Shown: one piece after another, positions 25,344-33,560 of the stretch | How the letters are laid out: the number at the start of each line of letters is the position of its first letter | Position numbering within the stretch: position 1 is the stretch's first letter | Assembly (NCBI GenBank): GCA_024687205.1 | Contig: JAILES010000107.1 | Location: 1-55,998 of the forward strand | From: Lachnospiraceae bacterium | GTDB lineage: Bacteria; Bacillota; Clostridia; Lachnospirales; Lachnospiraceae | DNA length: 55,998 nt | Direction of reading: 5' to 3' | Program-made: the position numbers and the translations under genes | Notes under the pieces: generated by a model | Told to the model about the DNA's origin: nothing | Seen by the model: only the letters and a program-made list of their open reading frames with translations | Database searches by the model: none

Positions 25344-27413
25344 ATGGATCTGAAAACAGCCTATGAGAAGTATTTTAAGATCGGGGTTGCAATGTCGAGG
25401 CTGAATATCCACACACCTGCGCATAAGGCGCTTTTGAAGGCACAGTTCTCAAGCTTTACTGCCGAGAATGACATGAAGCCGATGTATTTTATGGATAAGG
25501 ATGCCTGCAAGGCCGATCCGGAAAAATACAATTTTGCACCGGCGCTTAATTTTGATAAAGCAAAGCCCTATCTCGATTTTGCAAAAGAAAACGGGATACA
25601 GATGCGCGGACATACGCTGGCATGGCATAACCAGACTCCCAAGTGGTTTTTCCATGAGGGCTACAATGAGATGCGTCCCGAAGCTGACCGGGAGACAATG
25701 CTTAAGCGTCTTGAAGGATATATGAAGGGTGTGCTGGAATATGTGCAGAAAGAATATCCCGGAGTGATCTACGCATGGGATGTGGTGAACGAAGCTGTGG
25801 ATGAAGGCGGCTGGAGAAAGCAGTCACCCTGGTATAAAGCAGTGGGCGAGGACTTCGTGCTGCAGGCTTTCCGTATTGCAAGGAAATATGCGGATAAGGA
25901 CGTAGCACTTTTCTATAACGACTATGAGACTTCCCAGGAGTGGAAGAGGGACTTTATCATTAAGGAAGTACTGAAGCCTCTGCAGGAAGAGAAACTGGTA
26001 GACGGAATGGGACTGCAGTCACATCTTCTGATGGATTATCCCGATCCCGAGGTATATAAGACCGCGCTTGAGATGTTCGGTGCGACAGGACTGCAGATCC
26101 ATGTAACCGAACTTGATATGCATAATAACGACGGTTCCGAAGAATCGCAGAAAGCACTGTCGGACCGTTACAGGAAGTTTTTCCGCATACTGCTGGATGC
26201 AAAGGAAAACGGAAAGGCCAATGTGACCTGCGTGACTTTCTGGAACTTAAGGGATGAAGATTCCTGGCTTACGGGCTTCAGACGTGAGACCAGTTATCCC
26301 CTGCTTTTCCGCGGTAAGTGCGAAGCAAAGCCAGCTTATTACGGACTGCTTGAAGAAGTGGTTGCCAAGGATCAGATAGATGAATGGAAGCCGGAGTATG
26401 CCGAGGAAGACTTTGAGTCTCAGGGTATGCCTGACGGAGATATGCGTGTGATGCCACGGAGGATATGGGAAGAGGGAGAATATGATTATCCTGCCGCTTA
26501 CGGTTTTGTGCCCGGTTTCTTTGCCTTCCTTCACAAAGATAAGGAAGAACATGACTGTATGCTGGTACTGCCCGGTGGCGGTTACTGTATGGTATGTCCT
26601 CATGAAGGCGAGCTGCCTGCAAGGAATTTCTTTGACCGCGGCATGAACGTGTTTGTTCTTACTTATACTACGGACATCACCATGTCGGTACCTCTTAAGA
26701 AACAGCCTCTTAAGGATATATCAAGAGCCGTGCGTTATATAAGGAAGAATGCGGAACTTTTCGGCCTCGGCAGTAAGAAGCTGATAGTCTGCGGCTTTTC
26801 GGCAGCAGCTCATGTATGCGGAAGTCTTGCGGTACACTTTGATGAGATAAAGGATGAGAATCCGGAATATGCAGCTTTCTCAAACAGACCGGATGGCGTT
26901 ATACTTTCATATCCTGTTATCACCACGGGAGAATTCACGCATCAGTCTTCCGTAGATGCCCTGCTCGGTCGCGAGCCTTCGGCAGAGGAGCTGGAGTATT
27001 TCTCTCTTGAGAAACAGGTTAAAGATAATACGCCGCCCTGCTTTATCTGGCAGACAGCAGCGGATGAGCTGGTACCTGTAGAGAACAGTTATCTGTTTGC
27101 AATGGCGCTCAGAAAGAAGAAGATACCTTTTGCACATTATGTATTCCCTGCAGGAGGCCACGGCCTCAGTACAGCTGACGAGACTTTCTTTAAAGGCTGG
27201 TCAGGCGGAGAATACTGTATGGAACAGCTTTGGAGGGCACTCGCTGCCGTAAAGGAAGGTAAAGGAGTAAATGTATCCGAGAAGAGAAAAGCCGAACTGG
27301 AGGAACAGTTCTCCGGAAATCAGGCACCTCCCGCTATGGAACCGGATTTAAGCCTGATCGAAGATGTGGGTAAGTGGACCGATATGGCTGAAGCCTGGAT
27401 AAAGAGATTGTAA
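25344..27413 (+). CDS. Cytoplasmic bifunctional GH10 xylanase / acyl esterase
   Basis: Two-domain hemicellulase of 689 residues. Residues 1-345 form a GH10 beta-1,4-xylanase, with HTLAWHNQTP at 90-99, the acid/base Glu150 in WDVVNEA and the nucleophile Glu256 in VTELDM. Residues about 370-650 form an alpha/beta hydrolase of the acetyl-xylan/feruloyl esterase type. It has an oxyanion LPGGGY at 409-414, nucleophile Ser486 in GFSAAAH, and probable Asp574 and His606 (GGHGLS). There is no signal peptide, so it should act inside the cell on imported, still acylated xylo-oligosaccharides. GAGGAGG precedes the ATG. It starts 22 bases after the cysteine-rich gene; no other carbohydrate gene is adjacent. 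Confidence 0.93.
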   Translation: MDLKTAYEKYFKIGVAMSRLNIHTPAHKALLKAQFSSFTAENDMKPMYFMDKDACKADPEKYNFAPALNFDKAKPYLDFAKENGIQMRGHTLAWHNQTPKWFFHEGYNEMRPEADRETMLKRLEGYMKGVLEYVQKEYPGVIYAWDVVNEAVDEGGWRKQSPWYKAVGEDFVLQAFRIARKYADKDVALFYNDYETSQEWKRDFIIKEVLKPLQEEKLVDGMGLQSHLLMDYPDPEVYKTALEMFGATGLQIHVTELDMHNNDGSEESQKALSDRYRKFFRILLDAKENGKANVTCVTFWNLRDEDSWLTGFRRETSYPLLFRGKCEAKPAYYGLLEEVVAKDQIDEWKPEYAEEDFESQGMPDGDMRVMPRRIWEEGEYDYPAAYGFVPGFFAFLHKDKEEHDCMLVLPGGGYCMVCPHEGELPARNFFDRGMNVFVLTYTTDITMSVPLKKQPLKDISRAVRYIRKNAELFGLGSKKLIVCGFSAAAHVCGSLAVHFDEIKDENPEYAAFSNRPDGVILSYPVITTGEFTHQSSVDALLGREPSAEELEYFSLEKQVKDNTPPCFIWQTAADELVPVENSYLFAMALRKKKIPFAHYVFPAGGHGLSTADETFFKGWSGGEYCMEQLWRALAAVKEGKGVNVSEKRKAELEEQFSGNQAPPAMEPDLSLIEDVGKWTDMAEAWIKRL

Positions 27414-27419
27414 TTAAGA

Positions 27420-27455
27420 AGGGACAGGTGAGAAAAAAAATTTCTTCCTGTCCCT
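27420..27455 (+). terminator. Inverted repeat after the xylanase gene, possible terminator
   Basis: AGGGACAGG and CCTGTCCCT form a perfect 9-bp arm pair, with an inner GAAA/TTTC extension. No T-run follows on the plus strand, so termination efficiency is uncertain. Confidence 0.45.
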
Positions 27456-27464
27456 AAAAAATAC

Positions 27465-27493
27465 TTGACAAGTTAGCATAAGCTAATTATACT
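27465..27493 (+). promoter_or_regulatory. feo operon promoter with an operator in the spacer
   Basis: TTGACA (27465-27470), a 17-base spacer and TATACT (27488-27493). The spacer is almost filled by the palindrome TTAGCATAAGCTAA (27473-27486), so a bound repressor would block RNA polymerase directly. Confidence 0.88.
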
Positions 27494-27580
27494 GTGTTCT
27501 GGTTAGATAAAGCTAACGAAAATCATCAGGCGTTGGAATGGTCCAACGTTTTTAAAAGATCAAGGGTTAGCGGATGCTAA
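27473..27580. promoter_or_regulatory. Three TTAGC-N4-GCTAA operators in the feo promoter and leader
   Basis: TTAGCATAAGCTAA (27473-27486), TTAGATAAAGCTAA (27503-27516) and TTAGCGGATGCTAA (27567-27580). The first two centres are 30 bp apart, close to three helical turns. The shape resembles DtxR-family operators (TTAGG...CCTAA) with C in place of the inner G. The operon itself encodes a DtxR-family protein. Confidence 0.75.
27531..27553 (+). terminator. Terminator-like hairpin in the feo leader
   Basis: CGTTGGA (27531-27537), loop ATGG, TCCAACG (27542-27548), then TTTTT. It lies between the promoter and feoA, so it could attenuate the operon or end a short leader RNA. Confidence 0.6.
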
Positions 27581-27603
27581 TAGAAAAGGGAGGTAAAGCC
27601 GAT

Positions 27604-27816
27604 ATGGATCTTAACGGAGCGGAACTTGGAAAGGAATACACCATAACTTCAGTGGATACCGAAGGTGATGAGGAAATGGAGAGCTTTCTTTTTTCTCTCG
27701 GCTGCTACAGCGGTGAAGCGATAACTGTTGTGGACAAAAAAAAGAATCTGGTAGTTTCGATAAAAGACGCAAGGTACAATATCGACCCTGAACTCGGGGC
27801 CGCTATACATATTTAA
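27604..27816 (+). CDS. feoA: FeoA family ferrous iron transport accessory protein (first copy)
   Basis: SH3-like small cytoplasmic protein, 70 residues, with the FeoA fold pattern: LNGAELGKEYTITSV, LFSLGCYSGEAITVV, and ARYNIDPELGAAI. It supports FeoB function by contact with its cytoplasmic domain. The frame opens at 27574, but GGGAGG sits just before the ATG at 27604. The 27574 ATG itself falls inside the third operator. First gene of the iron operon; feoB follows after 15 bases. Confidence 0.85.
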   Translation: MDLNGAELGKEYTITSVDTEGDEEMESFLFSLGCYSGEAITVVDKKKNLVVSIKDARYNIDPELGAAIHI

Positions 27817-27831
27817 GGGAGGAAAAATAAA

Positions 27832-29829
27832 ATGAGGATCGCACTGACCGGAAACCCGAACAGCGGAAAAACTACAATGTACAATGCGCTGACGGGCAGA
27901 AACGAAAAGATCGGTAACTGGGCCGGAGTTACGGTAGACAGGAAGGAGAGTCCGATCAAAAAGAATTACAATGACAGTGGAAAGGAACTGATAGCAGTCG
28001 ACCTGCCGGGAGCTTATTCCATGTCGCCTTTTACTTCGGAAGAAAGCATCACAAGCGCTTATGTTAAGAATGAACATCCCGATGCAATAATCAATATCGT
28101 AGATGCCAGCAACTTAAGCCGTTCTCTTTTCTTTACAACACAGCTGCTTGAGCTGGGTATCCCGGTAGTCGTGGCACTGAACAAAACCGATGTAAACGGA
28201 AAAAAAGGAAATAAGATCGATACGGAAAAGCTTTCCGAAAAACTCGGCTGTCCGGTTATAGAAACGGTATCTACCGAGGGAAAGGGTCTGACTGAAGTAG
28301 TTAAGACTGCAGCAGATCTGCAGGGATCCAAGCAGGAAGCTCCTTTTGATGAAGGAGAGGTTGATCTTTCCGATAAGAAATCCGTTGAGACCGCTGACCG
28401 TTTACGTTTTGATTTCGTGAACAAGATAGTTAAGGAAGTTGAAGTACGTAAGACTTTTACCAAAGACAAAACAAAGGGTGATGCCATAGATAAGATAATA
28501 ACCCATCCGATCATCGGTATACCTATCTTTGCAGGCATCATGTTCCTGGTATTCTATATCTCTCAGACTACCGTAGGTACCTGGGTGGCAGATATACTTG
28601 CAGGTGCCATCGAATCCTTCCAGGGCTGGGTAGGAGAACAGATGGCTGATGCAAATCCTTTGCTCTATGCTCTTCTGGTTGACGGTATAATCGGAGGCGT
28701 AGGAGCCGTTGTAGGTTTCCTTCCTCTGGTAATGGTAATGTATTTCCTGATCGCTCTTCTTGAAGATTGCGGATACATGTCAAGGGCTACTGTGGTTCTT
28801 GATCCTATATTTAAACGTGTTGGTCTTTCGGGTAAATCAGTTATCCCCATGGTCATCGGTACAGGCTGCGGCATTCCCGCTATCATGGCCTGCCGTACCA
28901 TAAGGAATGAGAGAGAAAGAAGAGCGACTGCGATGCTGGCAACCTTTATGCCCTGCGGTGCCAAGCTGCCTGTTATCGCACTGTTTGCAGGTGCATTTTT
29001 CCCTGAAGCAAAATGGGTAAGCTTTGTTTGTTACATGCTGGGTATAGTGCTGATACTTCTCGGAGCACTGCTGATCAAGGCTATCACAGGCATGAAGTAC
29101 AGAAAGAGCTTCTTTATCATCGAGCTCCCCGAATACAAGAGACCGAGCTTACTCTTTGCTCTTAAATCAATGCTTGAACGTGGTAAGGCTTATATCATAA
29201 AGGCAGGAACCGTTATCCTGGTATGTAACACCGTAGTACAGATCATGCAGGCATTTAACTGGAACTTTGAAGAAGTCGAGGAAGGCCTGGAAGATACATC
29301 AATATTGGCTTCTATAGCCGGTCCTTTCTCAGTACTGCTGATACCTGTTGTGGGTGTTGCAGCATGGCAGCTTGCAGCTGCAGCTATCACAGGTTTTATC
29401 GCAAAGGAAAATGTCGTAGGTACGATAGCTACAGTTTATGCGATCACCAATCTTGTGGATCCCGAAGAAATGGAACTCGTAGGTGAGGGTACTACAGTCG
29501 CAGCAATAATCGGTATTACCAAGGTAGCGGCTCTTGCATATCTTATGTTCAATCTTTATACACCTCCCTGCTTCGCAGCTCTCGGAGCTATGAACTCGGA
29601 AATGAAATCGGCTAAGTGGCTGTGGGGAGCTATAGGCTTACAGCTGGCAACAGGCTATACCGTAGGTTTCCTTGTATATCAGTTCGGTACACTTTTCACC
29701 ACAGGTTCCTTCGGTGCAGGTTTTGCAGGCGGACTTATAGCAGTACTCTGCTTCGCAGGTATCGTTACCGGAATAATCGTTTCGAACCGCAGAAAGATGG
29801 TAATGGAATACAGACTTAAGACAAACTGA
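27832..29829 (+). CDS. feoB: Ferrous iron transport protein FeoB (canonical type)
   Basis: Fe2+ importer of 665 residues. The N-terminal G domain has G1 GNPNSGKT (residues 7-14), GNWAGVTVD, G3 DLPGAYS and G4 NKTD. The membrane part carries both canonical gate regions: GTGCGIPAIMACRTIRNERERR followed by PCGAKLPVIALF, and later GFIAKENVVGTIA. It is preceded by a GGGAGG ribosome site and followed by the FeoB-associated small protein. Its intact gate motifs contrast with the second FeoB in the same operon. Confidence 0.96.
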   Translation: MRIALTGNPNSGKTTMYNALTGRNEKIGNWAGVTVDRKESPIKKNYNDSGKELIAVDLPGAYSMSPFTSEESITSAYVKNEHPDAIINIVDASNLSRSLFFTTQLLELGIPVVVALNKTDVNGKKGNKIDTEKLSEKLGCPVIETVSTEGKGLTEVVKTAADLQGSKQEAPFDEGEVDLSDKKSVETADRLRFDFVNKIVKEVEVRKTFTKDKTKGDAIDKIITHPIIGIPIFAGIMFLVFYISQTTVGTWVADILAGAIESFQGWVGEQMADANPLLYALLVDGIIGGVGAVVGFLPLVMVMYFLIALLEDCGYMSRATVVLDPIFKRVGLSGKSVIPMVIGTGCGIPAIMACRTIRNERERRATAMLATFMPCGAKLPVIALFAGAFFPEAKWVSFVCYMLGIVLILLGALLIKAITGMKYRKSFFIIELPEYKRPSLLFALKSMLERGKAYIIKAGTVILVCNTVVQIMQAFNWNFEEVEEGLEDTSILASIAGPFSVLLIPVVGVAAWQLAAAAITGFIAKENVVGTIATVYAITNLVDPEEMELVGEGTTVAAIIGITKVAALAYLMFNLYTPPCFAALGAMNSEMKSAKWLWGAIGLQLATGYTVGFLVYQFGTLFTTGSFGAGFAGGLIAVLCFAGIVTGIIVSNRRKMVMEYRLKTN

Positions 29830-29839
29830 GGTATAAGTC

Positions 29840-30016
29840 ATGGCAGATGTGATCGCAACAATAGTCATAGTGCTTTTGTTTACAGGAGCAAGTGTTTATA
29901 TATACAAAGAGAAAAAGAAGGGCAGCCACTGCATAGGCTGTCCGATGGCAAAAAACTGTGCCAGGGCCAAGTGCCTTAAAGAGGAGCAGATAAACAAATG
30001 CCGGACATTATCATAG
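29840..30016 (+). CDS. FeoB-associated cysteine-rich membrane protein
   Basis: Short gene of 58 residues. One hydrophobic helix (about residues 4-22) is followed by a basic stretch and a cysteine-rich tail: HCIGCPMAKNC, then C and a final KCRTLS. This matches the FeoB-associated Cys-rich family (PF12669). The cysteines could bind Fe2+ at the inner face of FeoB; that is inference. It starts 10 bases after feoB and overlaps the next gene by 19 bases. Confidence 0.85.
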   Translation: MADVIATIVIVLLFTGASVYIYKEKKKGSHCIGCPMAKNCARAKCLKEEQINKCRTLS

Positions 30017-30357
30017 TAATCATCCTCGTTCTTATCCTTTTCTTTGCCACAAAGAGCTCCGTCGCCCATTTTAAGGGCGAGGGAGCCTGTTGTGGTGGTG
30101 GAGGAAGTAAACTGAAGCTTTTAAAACCACAAAAGCTGGACAAAGTTATTACAGAGAAGACAGTTTACATCGAAGGTATGACCTGCGATCACTGTGCAGG
30201 CAGGATACACAATGCATTGAATTCCATAGAGGGGATAAATGCAAAAGTGATCCGAAGTAAAGATAAAGCAGTCATTAAGTATGGAAAAACCGTTGATGAT
30301 GAGAAGATAAGAACGGTGATAACGGAACTCGGATATAAGGTGACCTCGATAGATTGA
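29998..30357 (+). CDS. Membrane-anchored heavy-metal-associated (HMA) domain protein
   Basis: The 119-residue protein has an N-terminal helix (about 3-20) and a CCGGGG segment (31-36) that looks like a second FeoB-associated tail. A C-terminal HMA domain has the metal-binding loop GMTCDHC (Cys63, Cys66) and the usual ending ITELGYKV. Likely handles a thiophilic metal next to FeoB or the P-type ATPase. The domain combination of membrane helix, CC-glycine motif and HMA is unusual. Overlaps the upstream gene. Confidence 0.82.
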   Translation: MPDIIIVIILVLILFFATKSSVAHFKGEGACCGGGGSKLKLLKPQKLDKVITEKTVYIEGMTCDHCAGRIHNALNSIEGINAKVIRSKDKAVIKYGKTVDDEKIRTVITELGYKVTSID

Positions 30358-30381
30358 GCTGATGTCGTAAAGGATTCTGAA

Positions 30382-30753
30382 ATGAAGAAAAGCGAATCGT
30401 CGGAAGATTACATGAAAAGCATATTGATACTCCATAAAAGAAACGGAGTCGCAAGGTCTGCAGAAGTAGCAATGGAAATGGGCGTATCAAGACCGAGTGT
30501 ATGCAATGCGATGAAAAAACTCCGAAAGGAAAACATGATCTATTTCGGGGAAAACGATCACATATATTTTACGGATGCAGGAAAGAAGCTGGCAGAGAAG
30601 ATATACAGCAAGCATTCGCTCATATCAAAATTTCTAAAGGGAATAGGAGTCAGTAAAGACCGCGCGGATGAAGAAGCCTGCGTGATAGAACACGCTATAA
30701 GCGATGAAACTTATGAATGCCTTGATAAGTTTTATAAGGCACATATGGTATAA
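30382..30753 (+). CDS. DtxR-family metal-dependent transcriptional regulator
   Basis: The 123-residue protein has an N-terminal winged helix (SEDYMKSILILHKRNGVARSAEVA, split around residues 6-30; VSRPSVCNAMKKL recognition helix). A short dimerisation/metal domain has the family ligand pattern EACVIEHAIS (Cys, Glu, His). No SH3-like third domain, so it is MntR/short-IdeR sized. It probably represses the operon when Fe2+ or Mn2+ is high and is the best candidate for binding the TTAGC palindromes in the promoter. Metal specificity cannot be decided from the sequence. Confidence 0.9.
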   Translation: MKKSESSEDYMKSILILHKRNGVARSAEVAMEMGVSRPSVCNAMKKLRKENMIYFGENDHIYFTDAGKKLAEKIYSKHSLISKFLKGIGVSKDRADEEACVIEHAISDETYECLDKFYKAHMV

Positions 30754-30769
30754 ACACGAGGAGAGAAAA

Positions 30770-30997
30770 ATGGAATTACAGGAGCTGAAGGAAAACAAGG
30801 AAGCAGTAGTAAGGGACCTTAAGGGCGATCCGAGATTTATCGGCAGGATCACTTCAATAGGGATCACTCCCGGCTGCAGGCTAAAGGTAATGCGTAATGA
30901 CAAAAACAGACCGATGCTGGTATATGCAAGGGATACCATGATAGCACTTAACAGAAAAGAATGCACAGGCATCGAAGTAGCGGAGGTGGGAGCATGA
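30770..30997 (+). CDS. feoA: FeoA family protein (second copy)
   Basis: The 75-residue SH3-like protein has IGRITSIGITPGCRLKVM and the ending ARDTMIALNRKEC..IEV. It differs clearly from the first FeoA, so it is not a recent duplicate. GAGGAGAG precedes the ATG at 30770; an upstream in-frame extension to 30704 would overlap the regulator gene and lacks a ribosome site. It overlaps feoB2 (ATGA) and presumably pairs with it. Confidence 0.88.
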   Translation: MELQELKENKEAVVRDLKGDPRFIGRITSIGITPGCRLKVMRNDKNRPMLVYARDTMIALNRKECTGIEVAEVGA

Positions 30998-33006
30998 GCG
31001 CAACTATAGCCTTACTGGGACAGCCTAATTCAGGAAAATCCACAGTTTTTAATGCATTGACAGGACTCAAGCAGCATGTGGGTAACTGGCCGGGCAAAAC
31101 CGTAGAGAAGAAAGAGGGAAGCTTTACTCTGGACGGAAAAGAATATGAGGTTGCAGACCTTCCCGGATCATACAGCTTAACCGCCAATTCAGATGAGGAA
31201 GTTATCACCCGTGATTTTATCGCTTCGGGAAAAGCTGACGTGGTTTGTATACTGGCCGATTCATCACAGCTTCAGAGAAGTCTGTATATGATGGCGGATT
31301 ACGCAGGTATAAATGTACCGAGTTTCCTTGTTCTTAACATGGCCGATGTGGCTGCCGATCAGGGTAAGAAGATAGATACTAAAGTATTGGAAGATAAGCT
31401 GGGAATACCTGTCATATCTCTCTCGGCGACAGACAATAAGAAATATGATGCTTTTTATAAAGCGATGAACAGGGCTATAGAAAATAAGAGCCTTATAAAT
31501 GTTTCGGGTCTTGAGGAAGAGCTGGAAAAGATCGATGCCTATAACGAGATGAGGAGACTTATACCTGAAGGCAAGGTAGAAAACTATTCTCCAATGTGGC
31601 TGGGTGTAAAAGCTATAGAAAACGACAAACAGGTCGTAGAAAAATTAAAAGCGGTATTATCAGCTGCCGATGAAAAGCAGATGGAAGATATACAGCGTTC
31701 ATCAAACGGTGCGCTGGACACGGGAAACAGTAAATTTGCCTGGATCGATGCTTTGCTTGAAGGCGCGCTTAATGAAAAGAAAAGCCAGGTGAGCATCGGT
31801 AAACTTGACCGTTTATTCCTAAGCCCTGTGTGGGGAAAACCTGCTGTGGTTATAACTATCCTGCTTGGTCTGATAGGATCGTTTATCCCTGCGCTTCCTT
31901 TTATGGGTCTCGGAGCCGGAATAGGAGCATTGAAAGCGCCTGTTGCTTCCGCTCTTGCATCGGCAGGAGCATCCGAGATAATTACTACTATTGTATGTAA
32001 CGTAATAATCCAATCCTTCCAGTATATATTCCAGATGCTGGGCTTTGTATTCGGTGTGCTTTTTGTTTTCGGTCTGCTGGAAGAAGTGGGTATTATGGCC
32101 AGGATATCATATGTTTTTGATAATACCATGGCTAAAATCGGTCTGCAGGGAAAATCAGTTATGCCGTTCCTTATAAGTTTCGGCTGTACCATGGGTGGTG
32201 CAGCGGGAACCCGTGTAATAGATAACTGGGGACAGAAAGTATTGACAATAGCTCTTGCATGGGCAGTACCCTGTGGAGCAGCATGGGCTGTCGTACCTAC
32301 TCTTTCAACTCTGTTTTTCGGACCGGGTGCGGTAGTAGTGATCATTGCGATACTTGCAACGATGGTACTGCATATGTGGATCACGGCAAAGATATTCGGA
32401 AGAAAGCTTGTTAAAAAGGAAGACCGTTACGGAATGATAATGGAACTGCCTCCTTATCATAAACCCAAGTGGGGCGCCTTGCTCAGGTATGTGTTTGGAA
32501 GGACTAAAGATACTTTCTTCCGTGTAGCAAAGGTAGTGCTGCTGGTATGTACGATATTCTGGCTGCTCAGCTATTCCTTCGTACCCGGAGCAGACCCCAT
32601 TCTTTGCAAGATCGGTAAAGCGATAGAACCTGTTACAAAATTCTTCGGTATGGGATGGCAGCTGTTCATGGCATTTATAGCATCTTCCGTAGGTAAGGAA
32701 GGAGCGCTCGGTGTTATAAGCGCACTCTTTACGGACGGTTCGGTATATACAGCTTTCAGTGATGCAATGAGCGGCGCGGCAGCTTCAGGGGATCTTAACA
32801 GCATACTTCTTGCAAATGTTACAAGACCTGAAGCCCTTGCATTTATCTTTGCCATTACCTTTAACATGCCCTGTGTGGTTGCTCTTGCTGCAACCTATCA
32901 GGAAACCTGTTCTGCAAAGTGGACAGCAAAGATAGCTGCTTACTACACAGTAGGTGCTTTGGTGATAGCAACCATCGTTTATCACATAGGACTTCTTATA
33001 TGGTAA
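30994..33006 (+). CDS. feoB: Divergent FeoB-type transporter (second copy)
   Basis: GTP-binding metal transporter of 670 residues. The G domain is intact (GQPNSGKST, GNWPGKTVEKK, DLPGSYS, NMAD). The membrane core differs from the first FeoB. The first gate reads FGCTMGGAAGTRVIDNWGQK with PCGAAWAVVPT instead of CGAKLPV, and the second reads SSVGKEGALGVISALF instead of the GFxAKE-VVGT pattern. It has its own FeoA upstream and an FeoC-like protein downstream. It may carry a different metal (for example Mn2+) or work in another direction or membrane; this is inference. The start is set by GGAGG before the ATG at 30994. Confidence 0.92.
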   Translation: MSATIALLGQPNSGKSTVFNALTGLKQHVGNWPGKTVEKKEGSFTLDGKEYEVADLPGSYSLTANSDEEVITRDFIASGKADVVCILADSSQLQRSLYMMADYAGINVPSFLVLNMADVAADQGKKIDTKVLEDKLGIPVISLSATDNKKYDAFYKAMNRAIENKSLINVSGLEEELEKIDAYNEMRRLIPEGKVENYSPMWLGVKAIENDKQVVEKLKAVLSAADEKQMEDIQRSSNGALDTGNSKFAWIDALLEGALNEKKSQVSIGKLDRLFLSPVWGKPAVVITILLGLIGSFIPALPFMGLGAGIGALKAPVASALASAGASEIITTIVCNVIIQSFQYIFQMLGFVFGVLFVFGLLEEVGIMARISYVFDNTMAKIGLQGKSVMPFLISFGCTMGGAAGTRVIDNWGQKVLTIALAWAVPCGAAWAVVPTLSTLFFGPGAVVVIIAILATMVLHMWITAKIFGRKLVKKEDRYGMIMELPPYHKPKWGALLRYVFGRTKDTFFRVAKVVLLVCTIFWLLSYSFVPGADPILCKIGKAIEPVTKFFGMGWQLFMAFIASSVGKEGALGVISALFTDGSVYTAFSDAMSGAAASGDLNSILLANVTRPEALAFIFAITFNMPCVVALAATYQETCSAKWTAKIAAYYTVGALVIATIVYHIGLLIW

Positions 33007-33012
33007 AAACAT

Positions 33013-33273
33013 ATGAATGAATTACTGAAACTGTTAAAAGACGGACATGCACGTACGATCCCGATGCTTGCGGATGAACTGCATACAAGCGAAGAAGATG
33101 TTATGCGTCAGATAGAATTTCTGGAGCATATGGGAGCAATTAAAAAAATATGGACCGATCAGCCTAAGTGCAGCGGGTGCAGCGGATGTTCAGGTAACGG
33201 AAAAAAAGCCTGCAAAAGCTGTGCCCCTGAGGGAGGCTTTAAGAACATGGGCCAGATGTGGGAAGTAGTATAA
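33013..33273 (+). CDS. FeoC-like winged-helix protein with cysteine cluster
   Basis: The 86-residue protein has an N-terminal winged-helix pattern (residues 1-48: LLKLLKDG..TIPMLADELHTSEEDVMRQIEFLE split). A five-cysteine cluster follows (Cys53, 56, 59, 67, 70: CSGCSGCSG then CKSC), suited to an iron-sulfur cluster. FeoC proteins of this shape act as regulators or stability factors for FeoB. It starts 6 bases after feoB2. Confidence 0.82.
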   Translation: MNELLKLLKDGHARTIPMLADELHTSEEDVMRQIEFLEHMGAIKKIWTDQPKCSGCSGCSGNGKKACKSCAPEGGFKNMGQMWEVV

Positions 33274-33294
33274 GAGATCATAGGAGGTATGGGT

Positions 33295-33543
33295 ATGAAA
33301 CTGAAAGGACTGAGATTATTTGCACTGGGAGCATTGTTCGGATTGGAGGGAATTAAGCTACTTTCTTCCAAAGACGCCAAAAAGCTGTATACCTATTGTA
33401 CAGCAGGTGTGTTAAGAGCAAAGGATGCGGTGCTGGATCAGTGGAGTACGCTTAAGGAAAACTGTTCCGATATCTATGCTGAGGCGAAGCAGATCAATGA
33501 AGACAGAGTTGCTGCAATAGCTGAGGAAGAGAGCGCAGAATAA
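33295..33543 (+). CDS. Small DUF6110-like membrane protein, possible ferrosome (Fez) partner
   Basis: The 82-residue protein has a glycine-rich hydrophobic N-terminus (LRLFALGALFGLEGIKLL, residues 6-23), followed by SSKDAKKLYTYCTAG and an amphipathic, acidic C-terminal helix. It looks like the DUF6110 family that occurs beside P-type ATPases in gut Firmicutes. ATG 33295 is chosen over 33289 because AGGAGG ends 7 bases before it but only 1 base before the other. Ferrosome loci pair small hydrophobic Fez proteins with a P1B-6 ATPase; this neighbour of such an ATPase is a candidate. Function is inference. Confidence 0.7.
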   Translation: MKLKGLRLFALGALFGLEGIKLLSSKDAKKLYTYCTAGVLRAKDAVLDQWSTLKENCSDIYAEAKQINEDRVAAIAEEESAE

Positions 33544-33560
33544 AACAAAATGAGGCTCAG

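Noticed and set aside
27420..27455. Inverted repeat after the xylanase gene as a standard terminator
   Set aside because: The symmetry is real, but no T-run follows on the plus strand, so it was kept only as a possible terminator at low confidence.
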